64,000 nucleotides of DNA from Rohdeia mirabilis. GTDB lineage: Bacteria; Planctomycetota; UBA1135; GCA-002686595. Below, piece after piece: positions 30,113 to 39,113 of this stretch. A model generated the notes under the pieces. It saw only the letters and a program-made list of their open reading frames with translations, did not search any database and was not told where the DNA came from. The stretch is from positions 1-64,000 of the forward strand of contig CP036290.1 of NCBI GenBank assembly GCA_007750655.1, written 5' to 3'. The position numbers and the translations under genes were made by a program. Position 1 is the first letter of the stretch, and every line of letters begins with the position of its first letter.

Positions 30113-31480
30113 ATGAACACACTCACTCGCTCAGTAGCAGCGTTCCTCTCCCTCACGATCGCCCTCCACTCCCACCAACAGCCTGAAGCCGGACCTCATC
30201 TCGAGGCGACTGCCAACCTGACTTCCGCGGAGCAGACCTTCGACGGCGACCCCTACCTGCTCGACATCGACATCGTCTCGGGAGAACTACTCGTGTCGAT
30301 CGAGCAGCAGATCGTTCTCGAACACGAAGGGCGGGAGATCCGCTTCAACTCCGAGGCTTCGTCCGCGACGTTCCGAGTAGAGCCCTCCAGCTTTCTACCG
30401 GCGATCGATGCCGCGCTGGTCCGCCTCCAGTTGCCCTACTACCCCATCGACTCCTGCGTCGTCTCGGGCGGCAGGCTCGGCGAGATGGGCGACCCGATCG
30501 AGCTCATCCACCGCAACCGCCTCGTTCGGCTGTGTTGCGCCGGCTGCCTTCCGAAGTTCAACAAGGATTCGGACAGCTTCATCGCCACGCTGGATACGGC
30601 GGTGGTCGCCGCGCAACGCGATGCGTACCCGCTCACGGACTGCGTGGTGACGGGCGAAGAATTGGGAGGCGCGATGGGGGCGCCCACCGAGTTCGTGATC
30701 GGCAACCGACTCGTGCGGCTCTGCTGCAAAGGGTGCGTCCGAAAGGTCCGCAAGGACCCGGCTCGCTTCCTTGCCATGATTGATGCGGCCCGACCGCACG
30801 ACGAGCATGAACACGGGGAGCACGGTGGCGATGCGCACGAAGAGGCGCGGCCCTTCGCCGGCGATCCTTACCTGCTCGACACCGACCCGGTCTCGGGCAA
30901 GAAGCTCGCCCGCGTCGCCGACCTGATCGTCATGGAGCACGAGGGCCGCGAACTGCGCTTCAACGACAAGAAGTCAGTAGCCGCGTTCGAGAAGGACCCG
31001 GCCAAGGTGCTCGCTGCAGTCGATGCCGCTCTCGTTCGACTGCAATTGGCCTACTACCCGACGGATACCTGCATTGTGTCGGGCGAGAAGTTGGGCTCCA
31101 TGGGGGACCCGGTCGAGGTCATCCACCGCAATCGTCTTGTTCGACTGTGCTGCAAGGGGTGCCTCGCCAAGTTCCACAAGGATCCCGACAGCTACATCGC
31201 GAAGCTGGAAGTGGCTGCCACCGAGGCGCAGCTAGAGAGCTACCCCCTCCAGACCTGTGTCGTCACCGACGAGGAGCTGGGAGGCGAAATGGGTGAGCCT
31301 GTCGATCTGCTGATCGGGTACCGGCTCGTGCGGTTGTGTTGCGCAGGGTGTGAGCCCCGCGTGCGCCGGGACCCGCTGAAGTACCTCGCACTGATCGACG
31401 CCGCGATCAAGGCCCAGTCGAAGCCGAACTCGCCCAAGGGCCACAAGGGCCATGAAGAAGGGCACGGCGGCGGCATCTGA
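30113..31480 (+). CDS. Exported six-module metal-binding (TRASH/YHS-like) protein
   Basis: This 455-residue protein has a signal peptide (1-20). It consists of two near-identical halves offset by exactly 205 residues (about 46-225 and 250-431), joined by a His/Glu-rich linker at 228-245. Each half has a YHS-like module without cysteine (DPYLLD...SG), then two cysteine modules ending LVRLCCxGC. Cysteines fall at 115, 141, 142, 145, 177, 204, 205, 208 and again at 320, 346, 347, 350, 382, 409, 410, 413. The pattern resembles TRASH/YHS metal-binding domains. It probably sequesters copper or silver in the periplasm before export by the downstream Cus genes (inference). Confidence 0.75.
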   Translation: MNTLTRSVAAFLSLTIALHSHQQPEAGPHLEATANLTSAEQTFDGDPYLLDIDIVSGELLVSIEQQIVLEHEGREIRFNSEASSATFRVEPSSFLPAIDAALVRLQLPYYPIDSCVVSGGRLGEMGDPIELIHRNRLVRLCCAGCLPKFNKDSDSFIATLDTAVVAAQRDAYPLTDCVVTGEELGGAMGAPTEFVIGNRLVRLCCKGCVRKVRKDPARFLAMIDAARPHDEHEHGEHGGDAHEEARPFAGDPYLLDTDPVSGKKLARVADLIVMEHEGRELRFNDKKSVAAFEKDPAKVLAAVDAALVRLQLAYYPTDTCIVSGEKLGSMGDPVEVIHRNRLVRLCCKGCLAKFHKDPDSYIAKLEVAATEAQLESYPLQTCVVTDEELGGEMGEPVDLLIGYRLVRLCCAGCEPRVRRDPLKYLALIDAAIKAQSKPNSPKGHKGHEEGHGGGI

Positions 31481-31624
31481 CGTCCGGGCGCCTCTAGTCG
31501 CTCGAGCGACTCGACTCGAAGAGTTTCGCGAGTGGAACCGGCGCCCCGTGTGCCGTCCACGCGCGAAGCGCATCAAGCGCGTCGGTCGCGCTCCGACACA
31601 ACAACGATTCCTCCGAAGTGCGTC

Positions 31625-32971
31625 ATGCCCAAACTCTTGACCATCCTATTCACGCCCTTGCTCTACGCAAGTTGCGTCGCGCCACCAGAGATGTACGGCG
31701 AACGGCTCGCATCGTGGGAGAGATCGAACGACACATTCGCCACCGAGCCGCGCGGCGACATCGAATTCGACGAAGGGGCTGGACCTCTGGAGCAGATTCT
31801 CCGTTCCGCACGCTCGCGCAACCCAGGGCTCGAGGCTTCGTTCCAGCGCTGGCGGGCTGCACTCGAACGCGTTCCACAGGCGACGACGCTTCCCGAACCG
31901 CGCCTGACACTGGGCGTGTACTTGGCTGAGGTTGAGACCCGCGTCGGCCCGATGCAGGGGCGCGTCGGCATCGCGCAGCCCTTCCCCTGGTTCGGAAAGT
32001 TGGAGCTCGCAGGCAACGCGTCGTTCGAAGCGGCCGAGGCTGCGCGCGAGCTACTGGAAGCGACGCGGCTCGAACTTGAGTACGCCATCCGCGACACTTG
32101 GTACGAGTACGCCTACCTCGAAACCGCGATCGAGGTCACCGAAGGCAACCGCGCCTTGCTCGTCCATTGGGAGAGCGTCGCACGCGCGCGCTTCGAGACT
32201 GGACTCGGGCAGCACTCCGACGTGATCCGCGCCCAGGTGGAACTCGGCAAGATCGAAGACCGGGTGCAGACACTCACCGACCTGCGTCGACCGCTCGTCG
32301 CGAAGCTCAATGCGGCGCTCGATCGGGATGGGAGCGCCGAGCTTCCGCGGCCGACGGGGGCGCTACCTGTTCCGCCCGCGATCGATGGCTTGGGAGGAAC
32401 TGAATCGCTCGACGCGACGAACCCGATGCTTCGTGCGTACGAGCACCGCATCGCCGCTGCGCGCTACGGCGTTGGGCTCGCGGACAAAGAGTTCTTCCCC
32501 GACTTCACGGTCGGCGTTGACTACACGCTGATCGGATCGGCGACCAACGCTGGCGTGCCCGACTCCGGAGAGGACGCCATCGCCGTGACACTCGGTTTCG
32601 AGTTGCCGGTGTGGCGATCGTCCTACCGCGCAGGCGTGCGCGAGGCCGAAGCGATTGAACGAGCCATGACGCTCGAGCGATCACAACTCCGCAACCGACT
32701 TGCGGCTGAACTCGAGATGGCGCTCTACCGTTTTCGCGACGCGGATCGGCGCCTCGAGCTCTTCCGCGACGCACTCGTCCCCAAGGGCGAGGAATCGGTC
32801 GAGGCTCTCGACTCGGCCTACCAGTCGGGCGACCAGGGCTTCCTCGACCTGATCGACGCACAACGAATCTTGCTCGAGTTCCAGCTCCAAGTCGCTCGCG
32901 CCGAGTCCGACCGAGCCCAATCAGCAGCCGAGATCGAACGGATCACCGGCCTGCCCCTGCACGCGCACTGA
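31625..32971 (+). CDS. cusC: CusC-like outer-membrane efflux lipoprotein (TolC family)
   Basis: The 448-residue protein begins with a lipoprotein signal ending LLYASC (Cys17). Two repeats of the OEP domain follow, rich in coiled coil (EAAEAARELLEATRLELEYAIRD; then ERSQLRNRLAAELEMALYRFRDADRR). These form the periplasmic channel that joins CusA-CusB to the outside. ATG 31625 is chosen because the signal peptide starts there. cusB starts 5 bp after its stop, so cusCBA are one operon. Confidence 0.9.
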   Translation: MPKLLTILFTPLLYASCVAPPEMYGERLASWERSNDTFATEPRGDIEFDEGAGPLEQILRSARSRNPGLEASFQRWRAALERVPQATTLPEPRLTLGVYLAEVETRVGPMQGRVGIAQPFPWFGKLELAGNASFEAAEAARELLEATRLELEYAIRDTWYEYAYLETAIEVTEGNRALLVHWESVARARFETGLGQHSDVIRAQVELGKIEDRVQTLTDLRRPLVAKLNAALDRDGSAELPRPTGALPVPPAIDGLGGTESLDATNPMLRAYEHRIAAARYGVGLADKEFFPDFTVGVDYTLIGSATNAGVPDSGEDAIAVTLGFELPVWRSSYRAGVREAEAIERAMTLERSQLRNRLAAELEMALYRFRDADRRLELFRDALVPKGEESVEALDSAYQSGDQGFLDLIDAQRILLEFQLQVARAESDRAQSAAEIERITGLPLHAH

Positions 32972-32976
32972 GAACC

Positions 32977-34980
32977 ATGACCACTCCGCAACCTCGCACC
33001 CTCGTTCTCACGCTTCTACTTCTCGGGCTGGGCTTCTGTGTCGGCCGCGCCGGTCGTCCGGAGGCGCCGACGGAGGCCGAGCAGACCGCAGCGACCGACA
33101 CCGGAACGGCCGCCGAACCGACGGTCTGGACCTGCTCGATGCACCCGCAGATTCGGCTTCCGGAACCGGGCAACTGCCCGATCTGCTTCATGAAGCTGAT
33201 CGAGGCGAACTCCGGTGGTGGAGCTGAACTCGGTCCGCGCATGCTGCAGATGTCGGAATCGGCGATGGTGCTGGCTCGCATCGAGACCGCACCCGTCGAG
33301 CGCCGCGCCGTCGCACACGAGGTCGGGATGGTCGGCAAGATCGCCTTCGACGAGACGCGCCTCGCGTACATCACCTCGTGGGTGAAGGGCCGACTCGACC
33401 GGATCTTCGTCGACTACACGGGTGTGACGGTCCGCGAGGGCGACCACCTGGTCGAGATCTACAGTCCGACACTCTACTCGGCGCAGCAGGAGCTCCTGCA
33501 GGCCATCGCGACGGCTGCGAAGATCGAGGGCAGTTCGCTCGACATCCTGCGCAACACCGCCGACCGGACGGTGGTCTCCGCACGCGAGAAGCTGCGCCTC
33601 TACGGCTTGAGCGTCGAGCAGATCGCCGAGATCGTCGACCGCGGCACGCCTGAGCAACACATCACGATCCGCGCACCGACTGGCGGCATCGTCGTGCACA
33701 AGAATGCGCTCGAGGGCATGTACGTGGACGAAGGGAGCCGGATCTACACTATCGCGGACCTCTCCAAGGTCTGGGTGATGCTCGACGCCTACGAGTCCGA
33801 CCTGCGCTGGCTCCGATACGGCCAAGAGGTTGCGTTCCAGGTCGAGGCCTATCCCGGCGAGCATTTCAACGGTCGCGTTGCATTCATCGATCCCGTGCTC
33901 GACGACCGCACGCGTACGGTCAAGATCCGGCTGAACGTCGACAACGCGGACGGCAGGCTCAAGCCCGATATGTTCGTCACTGCCACAGCGCAGGCGGTCC
34001 TCACCCAGCACGGGAAGGTCGTCGACGCAGATCTTGCGGACATGTGGATGTGCCCGATGCACCCGGAGATCGTTGCCGACGGTCTCGAAGCCTGCACGGA
34101 GTGCGGCATGGACCTCGTGCCAGCAGAGGAGTTGGGTTTCGTCGCCGAGGTGAACACGGGCGCTCCGCTCGTTATCCCGGCGACCGCCCCGCTCGTCACG
34201 GGCAAACGCGCGGTCGTCTACGTGCAGTTGGAGGATCGCGACGAGGCGGTTTTCCAGGGTCGCGAGATAGACCTCGGACCGCGCGCGGGCGATTGGTACG
34301 TCGTTCACAGCGGCTTGCGCGAGGGCGAGCGCGTCGTCGTGAAGGGCAACTTCAAGATTGACAGCGAACTCCAGATTCGCGCGAAGCCGAGCATGATGAG
34401 CCCGGATGGTGGCGCGCGTCCGCCCGGCCACCAGCACGGTGGCGCGGGGGCTGCGGCTCCGGCGGGCATTCCGATGGAGGAGATGGATGCCGGAGGTGAC
34501 ACCCACCCCGTCACCTACCCGGTTCCGGTGGCGTTCAAGACGCAGCTCGGTGAGGTCGTCGACGCGTACCTGCAGCTGCAGACGGCGTTCACGATCGACG
34601 AGGACAGCCAAGCGATGGCCCAAGCGATCCTCGAGGCGATCGACCGAGTGGACATGGCTGTGCTCGAGCACGGGTCACACCTGGCGTGGATGGCGCAACT
34701 CGCAACCCTGCGTCCGGCCGCATCCGCACTGGCTGGAGCGAGCGACATCGATGCGCGACGCCTACTCCTGGCTCCACTCACCGAGCAGCTGGTCGACGCA
34801 CTCGACGCCTTCGGGTACGCGCGCGACGACGGTTCGGTCGGCCTGTTCCACTGTCCGATGGCGCTCGACGACGTAGGCGCGAACTGGCTTCAGCGGGGTG
34901 AGACGGTCACGAACCCATACTTCGGGTCGGCGATGCTGCGGTGCGGGGAGCTCACCCGCATGGTCGAGGAGGAGAAGTAG
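32977..34980 (+). CDS. cusB: CusB-like membrane fusion protein with two heavy-metal-binding domains
   Basis: CusB couples the inner-membrane pump to CusC. The 667-residue protein is larger than usual (~400). It has a membrane or lipid anchor near Cys21. Residues 51-76 form a heavy-metal-binding domain (Cys53, His56, Cys67, Cys70). The barrel-sandwich and adaptor core follows, and a second copy of the same metal-binding motif lies at about 357-382 (Cys359, His362, Cys373, Cys376), in the middle of the protein. The C-terminal DUF3347 domain spans about 512-665. The double motif suggests extra metal handling by the adaptor. Confidence 0.9.
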   Translation: MTTPQPRTLVLTLLLLGLGFCVGRAGRPEAPTEAEQTAATDTGTAAEPTVWTCSMHPQIRLPEPGNCPICFMKLIEANSGGGAELGPRMLQMSESAMVLARIETAPVERRAVAHEVGMVGKIAFDETRLAYITSWVKGRLDRIFVDYTGVTVREGDHLVEIYSPTLYSAQQELLQAIATAAKIEGSSLDILRNTADRTVVSAREKLRLYGLSVEQIAEIVDRGTPEQHITIRAPTGGIVVHKNALEGMYVDEGSRIYTIADLSKVWVMLDAYESDLRWLRYGQEVAFQVEAYPGEHFNGRVAFIDPVLDDRTRTVKIRLNVDNADGRLKPDMFVTATAQAVLTQHGKVVDADLADMWMCPMHPEIVADGLEACTECGMDLVPAEELGFVAEVNTGAPLVIPATAPLVTGKRAVVYVQLEDRDEAVFQGREIDLGPRAGDWYVVHSGLREGERVVVKGNFKIDSELQIRAKPSMMSPDGGARPPGHQHGGAGAAAPAGIPMEEMDAGGDTHPVTYPVPVAFKTQLGEVVDAYLQLQTAFTIDEDSQAMAQAILEAIDRVDMAVLEHGSHLAWMAQLATLRPAASALAGASDIDARRLLLAPLTEQLVDALDAFGYARDDGSVGLFHCPMALDDVGANWLQRGETVTNPYFGSAMLRCGELTRMVEEEK

Positions 34981-34983
34981 GTC

Positions 34984-37900
34984 ATGCTCGGCAAGCTGGT
35001 CCGCTTCTTCCTCGAGCAGCGCCTGATGGTCGCGCTGTTGCTGCTGTTCATCGTTGCGTGGGGTGCGATGACCGCGCCCTTCGACTGGGAACTCGGCATC
35101 CTGCCGCGCGATCCGGTGCCGGTCGACGCGATCCCCGACGTCGGCGAGAACCAGCAGATCGTCTTCACCGAGTGGATGGGGCGCTCGCCACAGGACGTCG
35201 AGGACCAGATCACTTATCCGCTGACGGTGTCCCTCCTCGGGCTGCCCGGCGTGAAGACGATCCGGTCGAACTCGTTCTTCGGGTTCTCGACCATCTACAT
35301 CATCTTCGAGGAGGGCGTGGAGTTCTATTGGTCGCGATCGCGCGTCCTCGAGAAGCTGAGCAGTCTGCCGTCGGGGACACTCCCTGAGAGCGTCTCACCC
35401 GCGCTCGGTCCGGACGCGACGCCACTCGGCCAGGTCTTCTGGTACACGCTCGAAGGCTTGGATCCGGAGGGTGAGCCTACCGGTGGTTGGGGCCTCGACG
35501 AGTTGCGTAGCGTGCAGGACTGGGACGTTCGCTATGCGCTGATGTCCGTCGACGGGGTGGCCGAAGTCGCCTCGATCGGTGGATTCGTACGCGAGTACCA
35601 GGTGGACGTCGATCCTGACGCGATGCGCGCCCACCGCGTCACCCTCGACGAGGTCTACAACGCGGTACGCGGCTCGAACCTCGAGGTCGGTGCGCGCGTG
35701 ATCGAGGTCAACCGCGTCGAGTACTTCGTGCGCAGTCTGGGATGGATCGAGGACGTCACGGACATCGAGCAGTCCGTGATCAAGGCCGTCGACGGCACCC
35801 CGATCCGAGTGCAGGACGTGGCCAATGTCTCGATCGGGCCGGCCCTACGGCGTGGCGCGCTGGACAAGGGGGGCGCCGCGGCGGTCGGTGGCGTCGTCGT
35901 CGTTCGCTACGGCGAGAACCCGCTCGCCGTCCTCGACGGCATCAAGGAGAAGATCCTCGAGATCACGCCCGGGCTACCGCGCAAGACGCTCGAGAACGGA
36001 GTGCTGTCACAGGTCTCGATCGTCCCATTCTACGATCGATCGGGGCTGATCAAGGAGACGCTCGGAACGCTCAACACAGCGATCAGTGAGGAGATCCTCG
36101 TGACGATCATCGTTGTGCTGTTCATGTTGATGCACTTGCGGTCGTCGGTGCTGATCTCCGCGCTGCTCCCGGTGACGGTGCTGTTCACGTTCATCCTGAT
36201 GAAGCTGTTCGCGGTGGACGCGAACATCGTGGCGCTGTCGGGCATTGCGATCGCGATCGGAACGATCGTCGACATGGGGATCGTTCTGACCGAGAACATT
36301 CTCACCCGGCTCCGGGCGGCTCACCCGGACGAACCGCCACTCGAGGTCGTCTATAGCGCAACGATGGAGGTGGGTTCCGCGATCCTCACAGCCGTGAGCA
36401 CGACCATCGTCGGCTTCCTCCCGGTCTTCAGCATGATCGGACAGGAGGGCAAGCTCTTCCGACCGCTCGCCTTCACGAAGACATTCGCGTTGATCGGGTC
36501 GATCGTCATTGCGCTGCTGCTGATCCCGCCGCTCGCGTTGATGCTCTTCCCCTCAACAGGCGGCGCTATCGGCCGCGCATGGGGCAAGCTGATAGGGCGC
36601 TCGCGTCGCGTCGCAGCGTCGTGGCCCTACTTGGTCACTGGCCTCGCCATCCTGTTCGTCGCGTCGGTCCTGGCTACGCACTGGGAGCCGCTCGGACCCG
36701 AGCGCGGGGCGCTGCGCAATATGGGATTCGTCCTGCTCGCTATTCTTGGTCTGTTGGTCGTCTTCTCCCTCTTCCTGCGGGTCTACGAGCCGATCCTGAG
36801 ATGGTGTCTCGGGCACAAGGTGCTCTTTTTGATGCTGCCCGTGTCGTTGCTCGTCTTTGGTTCCACGGTCTGGCTGGGAGTCGATCGGGTGTTCGGCTTC
36901 GTACCGGCGTCCCTCGCGAAGCTCGGCGTGGATCGAGCGGCGGTGTATTCGACGACGCTGTGGTCCGGAGCAACGCACGAGTTCCCGGGACTCGGCAAGG
37001 AGTTCATGCCGCCGCTCGACGAGGGGTCCTACCTCTTCATGCCGACGACCATGCCGCACGCGTCGATCGGTGAGTCGATCGAGGTGTTGGAGTCGCTCGA
37101 CAGGGCGATCGCAAACATCCCAGAGGTGGAGCTCGCGGTCGGCAAGATCGGCCGCGTCGAGAGTGCGCTCGATCCCGCACCCATCTCGATGGTCGAGACG
37201 ATCATCAACTACAAGCCGGAGTACATGACCGACTCCAACGGTCACAGGCTGAAGTTCGAGTTCGACACGGAGTCGGACGACTTCGTGCGCGACTCAGAGG
37301 GCGGCTTGATCTCCGACCCCGACGGTCGACCGTTCCGCAACTGGAGGCCAGAGATCGAGAATCCAGGAGACATCTGGGACGAGATCGTGCGAGTGACGCG
37401 GCTCACGGGAACGGTGACCGCGCCCGAGCTCCAACCCATCGCCGCGCGCATCGTGATGCTCGCCAGTGGCATGCGAGCTCCGATGGGAGTCAAGGTCAAG
37501 GGGCCGTCGTTGGAGGCGGTCGAACGAGCGGGCCTGCAGATCGAGCGCCTGCTCAAGCAGGTGCCTTCCGTGAGGCCGGAAGCGACCTTCGCCGACCGCG
37601 TGGTCGGGAAGCCGTACCTCGAGATCGACGTCGATCGCGGCGCGGCAGCACGCTACGGCGTTTCGATCGCACAGGTGCAGAACTTGATCGAGGTCGCGCT
37701 CGGAGGGCGACGGGTGACGACCACTGTGGAGGGGCGCGAGCGCTATCCAGTCCGCGTGCGCTACCAGCGTGAGCTGCGTGACAGTGTCGAAGGCATGGAG
37801 CGCGTACTCGTTCCGACTGCGAGTGGCGCGCAGGTCCCGCTCAGCCAGCTGGCGTCGATCGAGTTCTCACGCGGGCCGCAGGTGATCAAGACCGAGGACA

Positions 37901-38661
37901 CCTTCTTGACGTCCTACGTGATCTTCGACAAGCGGCCCGGGTGGGCCGAGGTCGACGTGGTCGAGCAGTGTCAGGAGTTTCTCGACCAGAGGATTGCGAA
38001 CGGTGAGCTCGATCTCCCGACGGGAGTGTCCTTCACCTTCGCCGGCTCCTACGAGAACCAGATTCGCGCCGTGAAGACCTTAGCGGTGGTGTTGCCGCTC
38101 GCGCTCTTCTTGATCTTCATGATCCTGTACTTCCAGTTCAAGGCTGTCTCGACGACCTTGATGGTGTTCAGCGGCGTCTTCGTCGCGTGGTCGGGCGGCT
38201 TCGTGATGCTTTGGCTCTACGGCACCCCGTGGTTCCTGGACTTCGATGTCTTTGGCGTGAACATGCGGGACCTGTTCCAGGTGCACCCGTTGAATCTCAG
38301 CGTCGCGGTGTGGGTCGGCTTCCTCGCGCTCTTCGGTATCGCGACCGACGACGGCGTCGTGATCGCGACCTATCTCAAGCAGTCGTTCGAGAAGCGCGAC
38401 CCGGACACGGTCGCCGAGGTGCGCGACGCCGTCGTCGCCGCGGGCAAGCGGCGCTGCCGTCCCTGCTTGATGACGTCGGCGACCACCATCCTCGCGCTGC
38501 TGCCGGTCTTGACGTCGACTGGGCGGGGGGCCGACGTGATGATTCCGATGGCGATTCCATCGTTCGGCGGCATGACGGTCGTCCTGATCAGCATGTTCGT
38601 CGTGCCGGTCCTCTACTGCGCCGTGCAAGAGCGACGCCTTCGTCGAGGGGCACGCAGGTGA
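34984..38661 (+). CDS. cusA: CusA/CzcA-type heavy-metal RND efflux pump
   Basis: This 1225-residue inner-membrane proton-driven pump is clearly of the heavy-metal RND type: RSPQDVEDQITYPLTVSLLG, PGVKTIRS, and the fourth-helix motif AIGTIVDMGIVLTENI. Methionine-rich FMPPLDEGSYLFMPTTMPH and GMRAPMGVKVKG in the porter domain favour copper/silver over zinc. It exceeds the usual ~1050 residues by an insertion around 535-640 carrying extra hydrophobic segments between the first and second halves. It follows cusB by 3 bp. Confidence 0.93.
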   Translation: MLGKLVRFFLEQRLMVALLLLFIVAWGAMTAPFDWELGILPRDPVPVDAIPDVGENQQIVFTEWMGRSPQDVEDQITYPLTVSLLGLPGVKTIRSNSFFGFSTIYIIFEEGVEFYWSRSRVLEKLSSLPSGTLPESVSPALGPDATPLGQVFWYTLEGLDPEGEPTGGWGLDELRSVQDWDVRYALMSVDGVAEVASIGGFVREYQVDVDPDAMRAHRVTLDEVYNAVRGSNLEVGARVIEVNRVEYFVRSLGWIEDVTDIEQSVIKAVDGTPIRVQDVANVSIGPALRRGALDKGGAAAVGGVVVVRYGENPLAVLDGIKEKILEITPGLPRKTLENGVLSQVSIVPFYDRSGLIKETLGTLNTAISEEILVTIIVVLFMLMHLRSSVLISALLPVTVLFTFILMKLFAVDANIVALSGIAIAIGTIVDMGIVLTENILTRLRAAHPDEPPLEVVYSATMEVGSAILTAVSTTIVGFLPVFSMIGQEGKLFRPLAFTKTFALIGSIVIALLLIPPLALMLFPSTGGAIGRAWGKLIGRSRRVAASWPYLVTGLAILFVASVLATHWEPLGPERGALRNMGFVLLAILGLLVVFSLFLRVYEPILRWCLGHKVLFLMLPVSLLVFGSTVWLGVDRVFGFVPASLAKLGVDRAAVYSTTLWSGATHEFPGLGKEFMPPLDEGSYLFMPTTMPHASIGESIEVLESLDRAIANIPEVELAVGKIGRVESALDPAPISMVETIINYKPEYMTDSNGHRLKFEFDTESDDFVRDSEGGLISDPDGRPFRNWRPEIENPGDIWDEIVRVTRLTGTVTAPELQPIAARIVMLASGMRAPMGVKVKGPSLEAVERAGLQIERLLKQVPSVRPEATFADRVVGKPYLEIDVDRGAAARYGVSIAQVQNLIEVALGGRRVTTTVEGRERYPVRVRYQRELRDSVEGMERVLVPTASGAQVPLSQLASIEFSRGPQVIKTEDTFLTSYVIFDKRPGWAEVDVVEQCQEFLDQRIANGELDLPTGVSFTFAGSYENQIRAVKTLAVVLPLALFLIFMILYFQFKAVSTTLMVFSGVFVAWSGGFVMLWLYGTPWFLDFDVFGVNMRDLFQVHPLNLSVAVWVGFLALFGIATDDGVVIATYLKQSFEKRDPDTVAEVRDAVVAAGKRRCRPCLMTSATTILALLPVLTSTGRGADVMIPMAIPSFGGMTVVLISMFVVPVLYCAVQERRLRRGARR

Positions 38662-39113
38662 ACACCGACTTCCGACCAGGGCGGCGGATTGGGCACCGAG
38701 ATCCACTGGAGCGCGTTCGAACTGTGGGTCGTCGTCGGCGGTGTTCCGTGCGAGCTCATGCGGGTAGGGAGCCGGCTTCTCGGGCTTTCGACGGATGCCT
38801 TCAGGAGGTAGCCTCGTCAGGGCGGTTTCAGCGAGGTCGACAGGAAGAGGCTCGTCGACCGACCGCGCCGCGCGCTGGGGAGGTGCGTAGAGCGAATCGG
38901 TTGTTCGGGCCAAGCACGTACCACGTGGATGCGCACCATCGACTCGCGAGATCGAAGAGCGCGCATGCGCTGTCGGGGCGCGGTCCAACGAGGGCCCACC
39001 TCGAGTCTCGGGCCCCGCGCGTGCTGCCTTCGGAGAGTGAGGCCTTCGAGGAGAGTTGGATCGATGAAGTTGTCCGAGTCCCAGGGCGCCACGCCCGCGC
39101 AAGCCACTGAGCC
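38662..39113. other. Spacer between cusA and the copper ATPase gene
   Basis: This 452-bp gap shows no recognisable gene. A GTG overlaps the cusA stop and leads a frame of ~150 codons, but its Arg/Ala/Glu-rich translation resembles no family and lacks hydrophobic structure. No tandem repeat or terminator with a T-run was seen. The promoter of the ATPase gene probably lies here. Confidence 0.45.

Noticed and set aside
38658..39113. A GTG-started frame overlapping the cusA stop
   Set aside because: The junction looks like the GTGA overlaps seen elsewhere, but the product has no signal, helix pattern or family resemblance.
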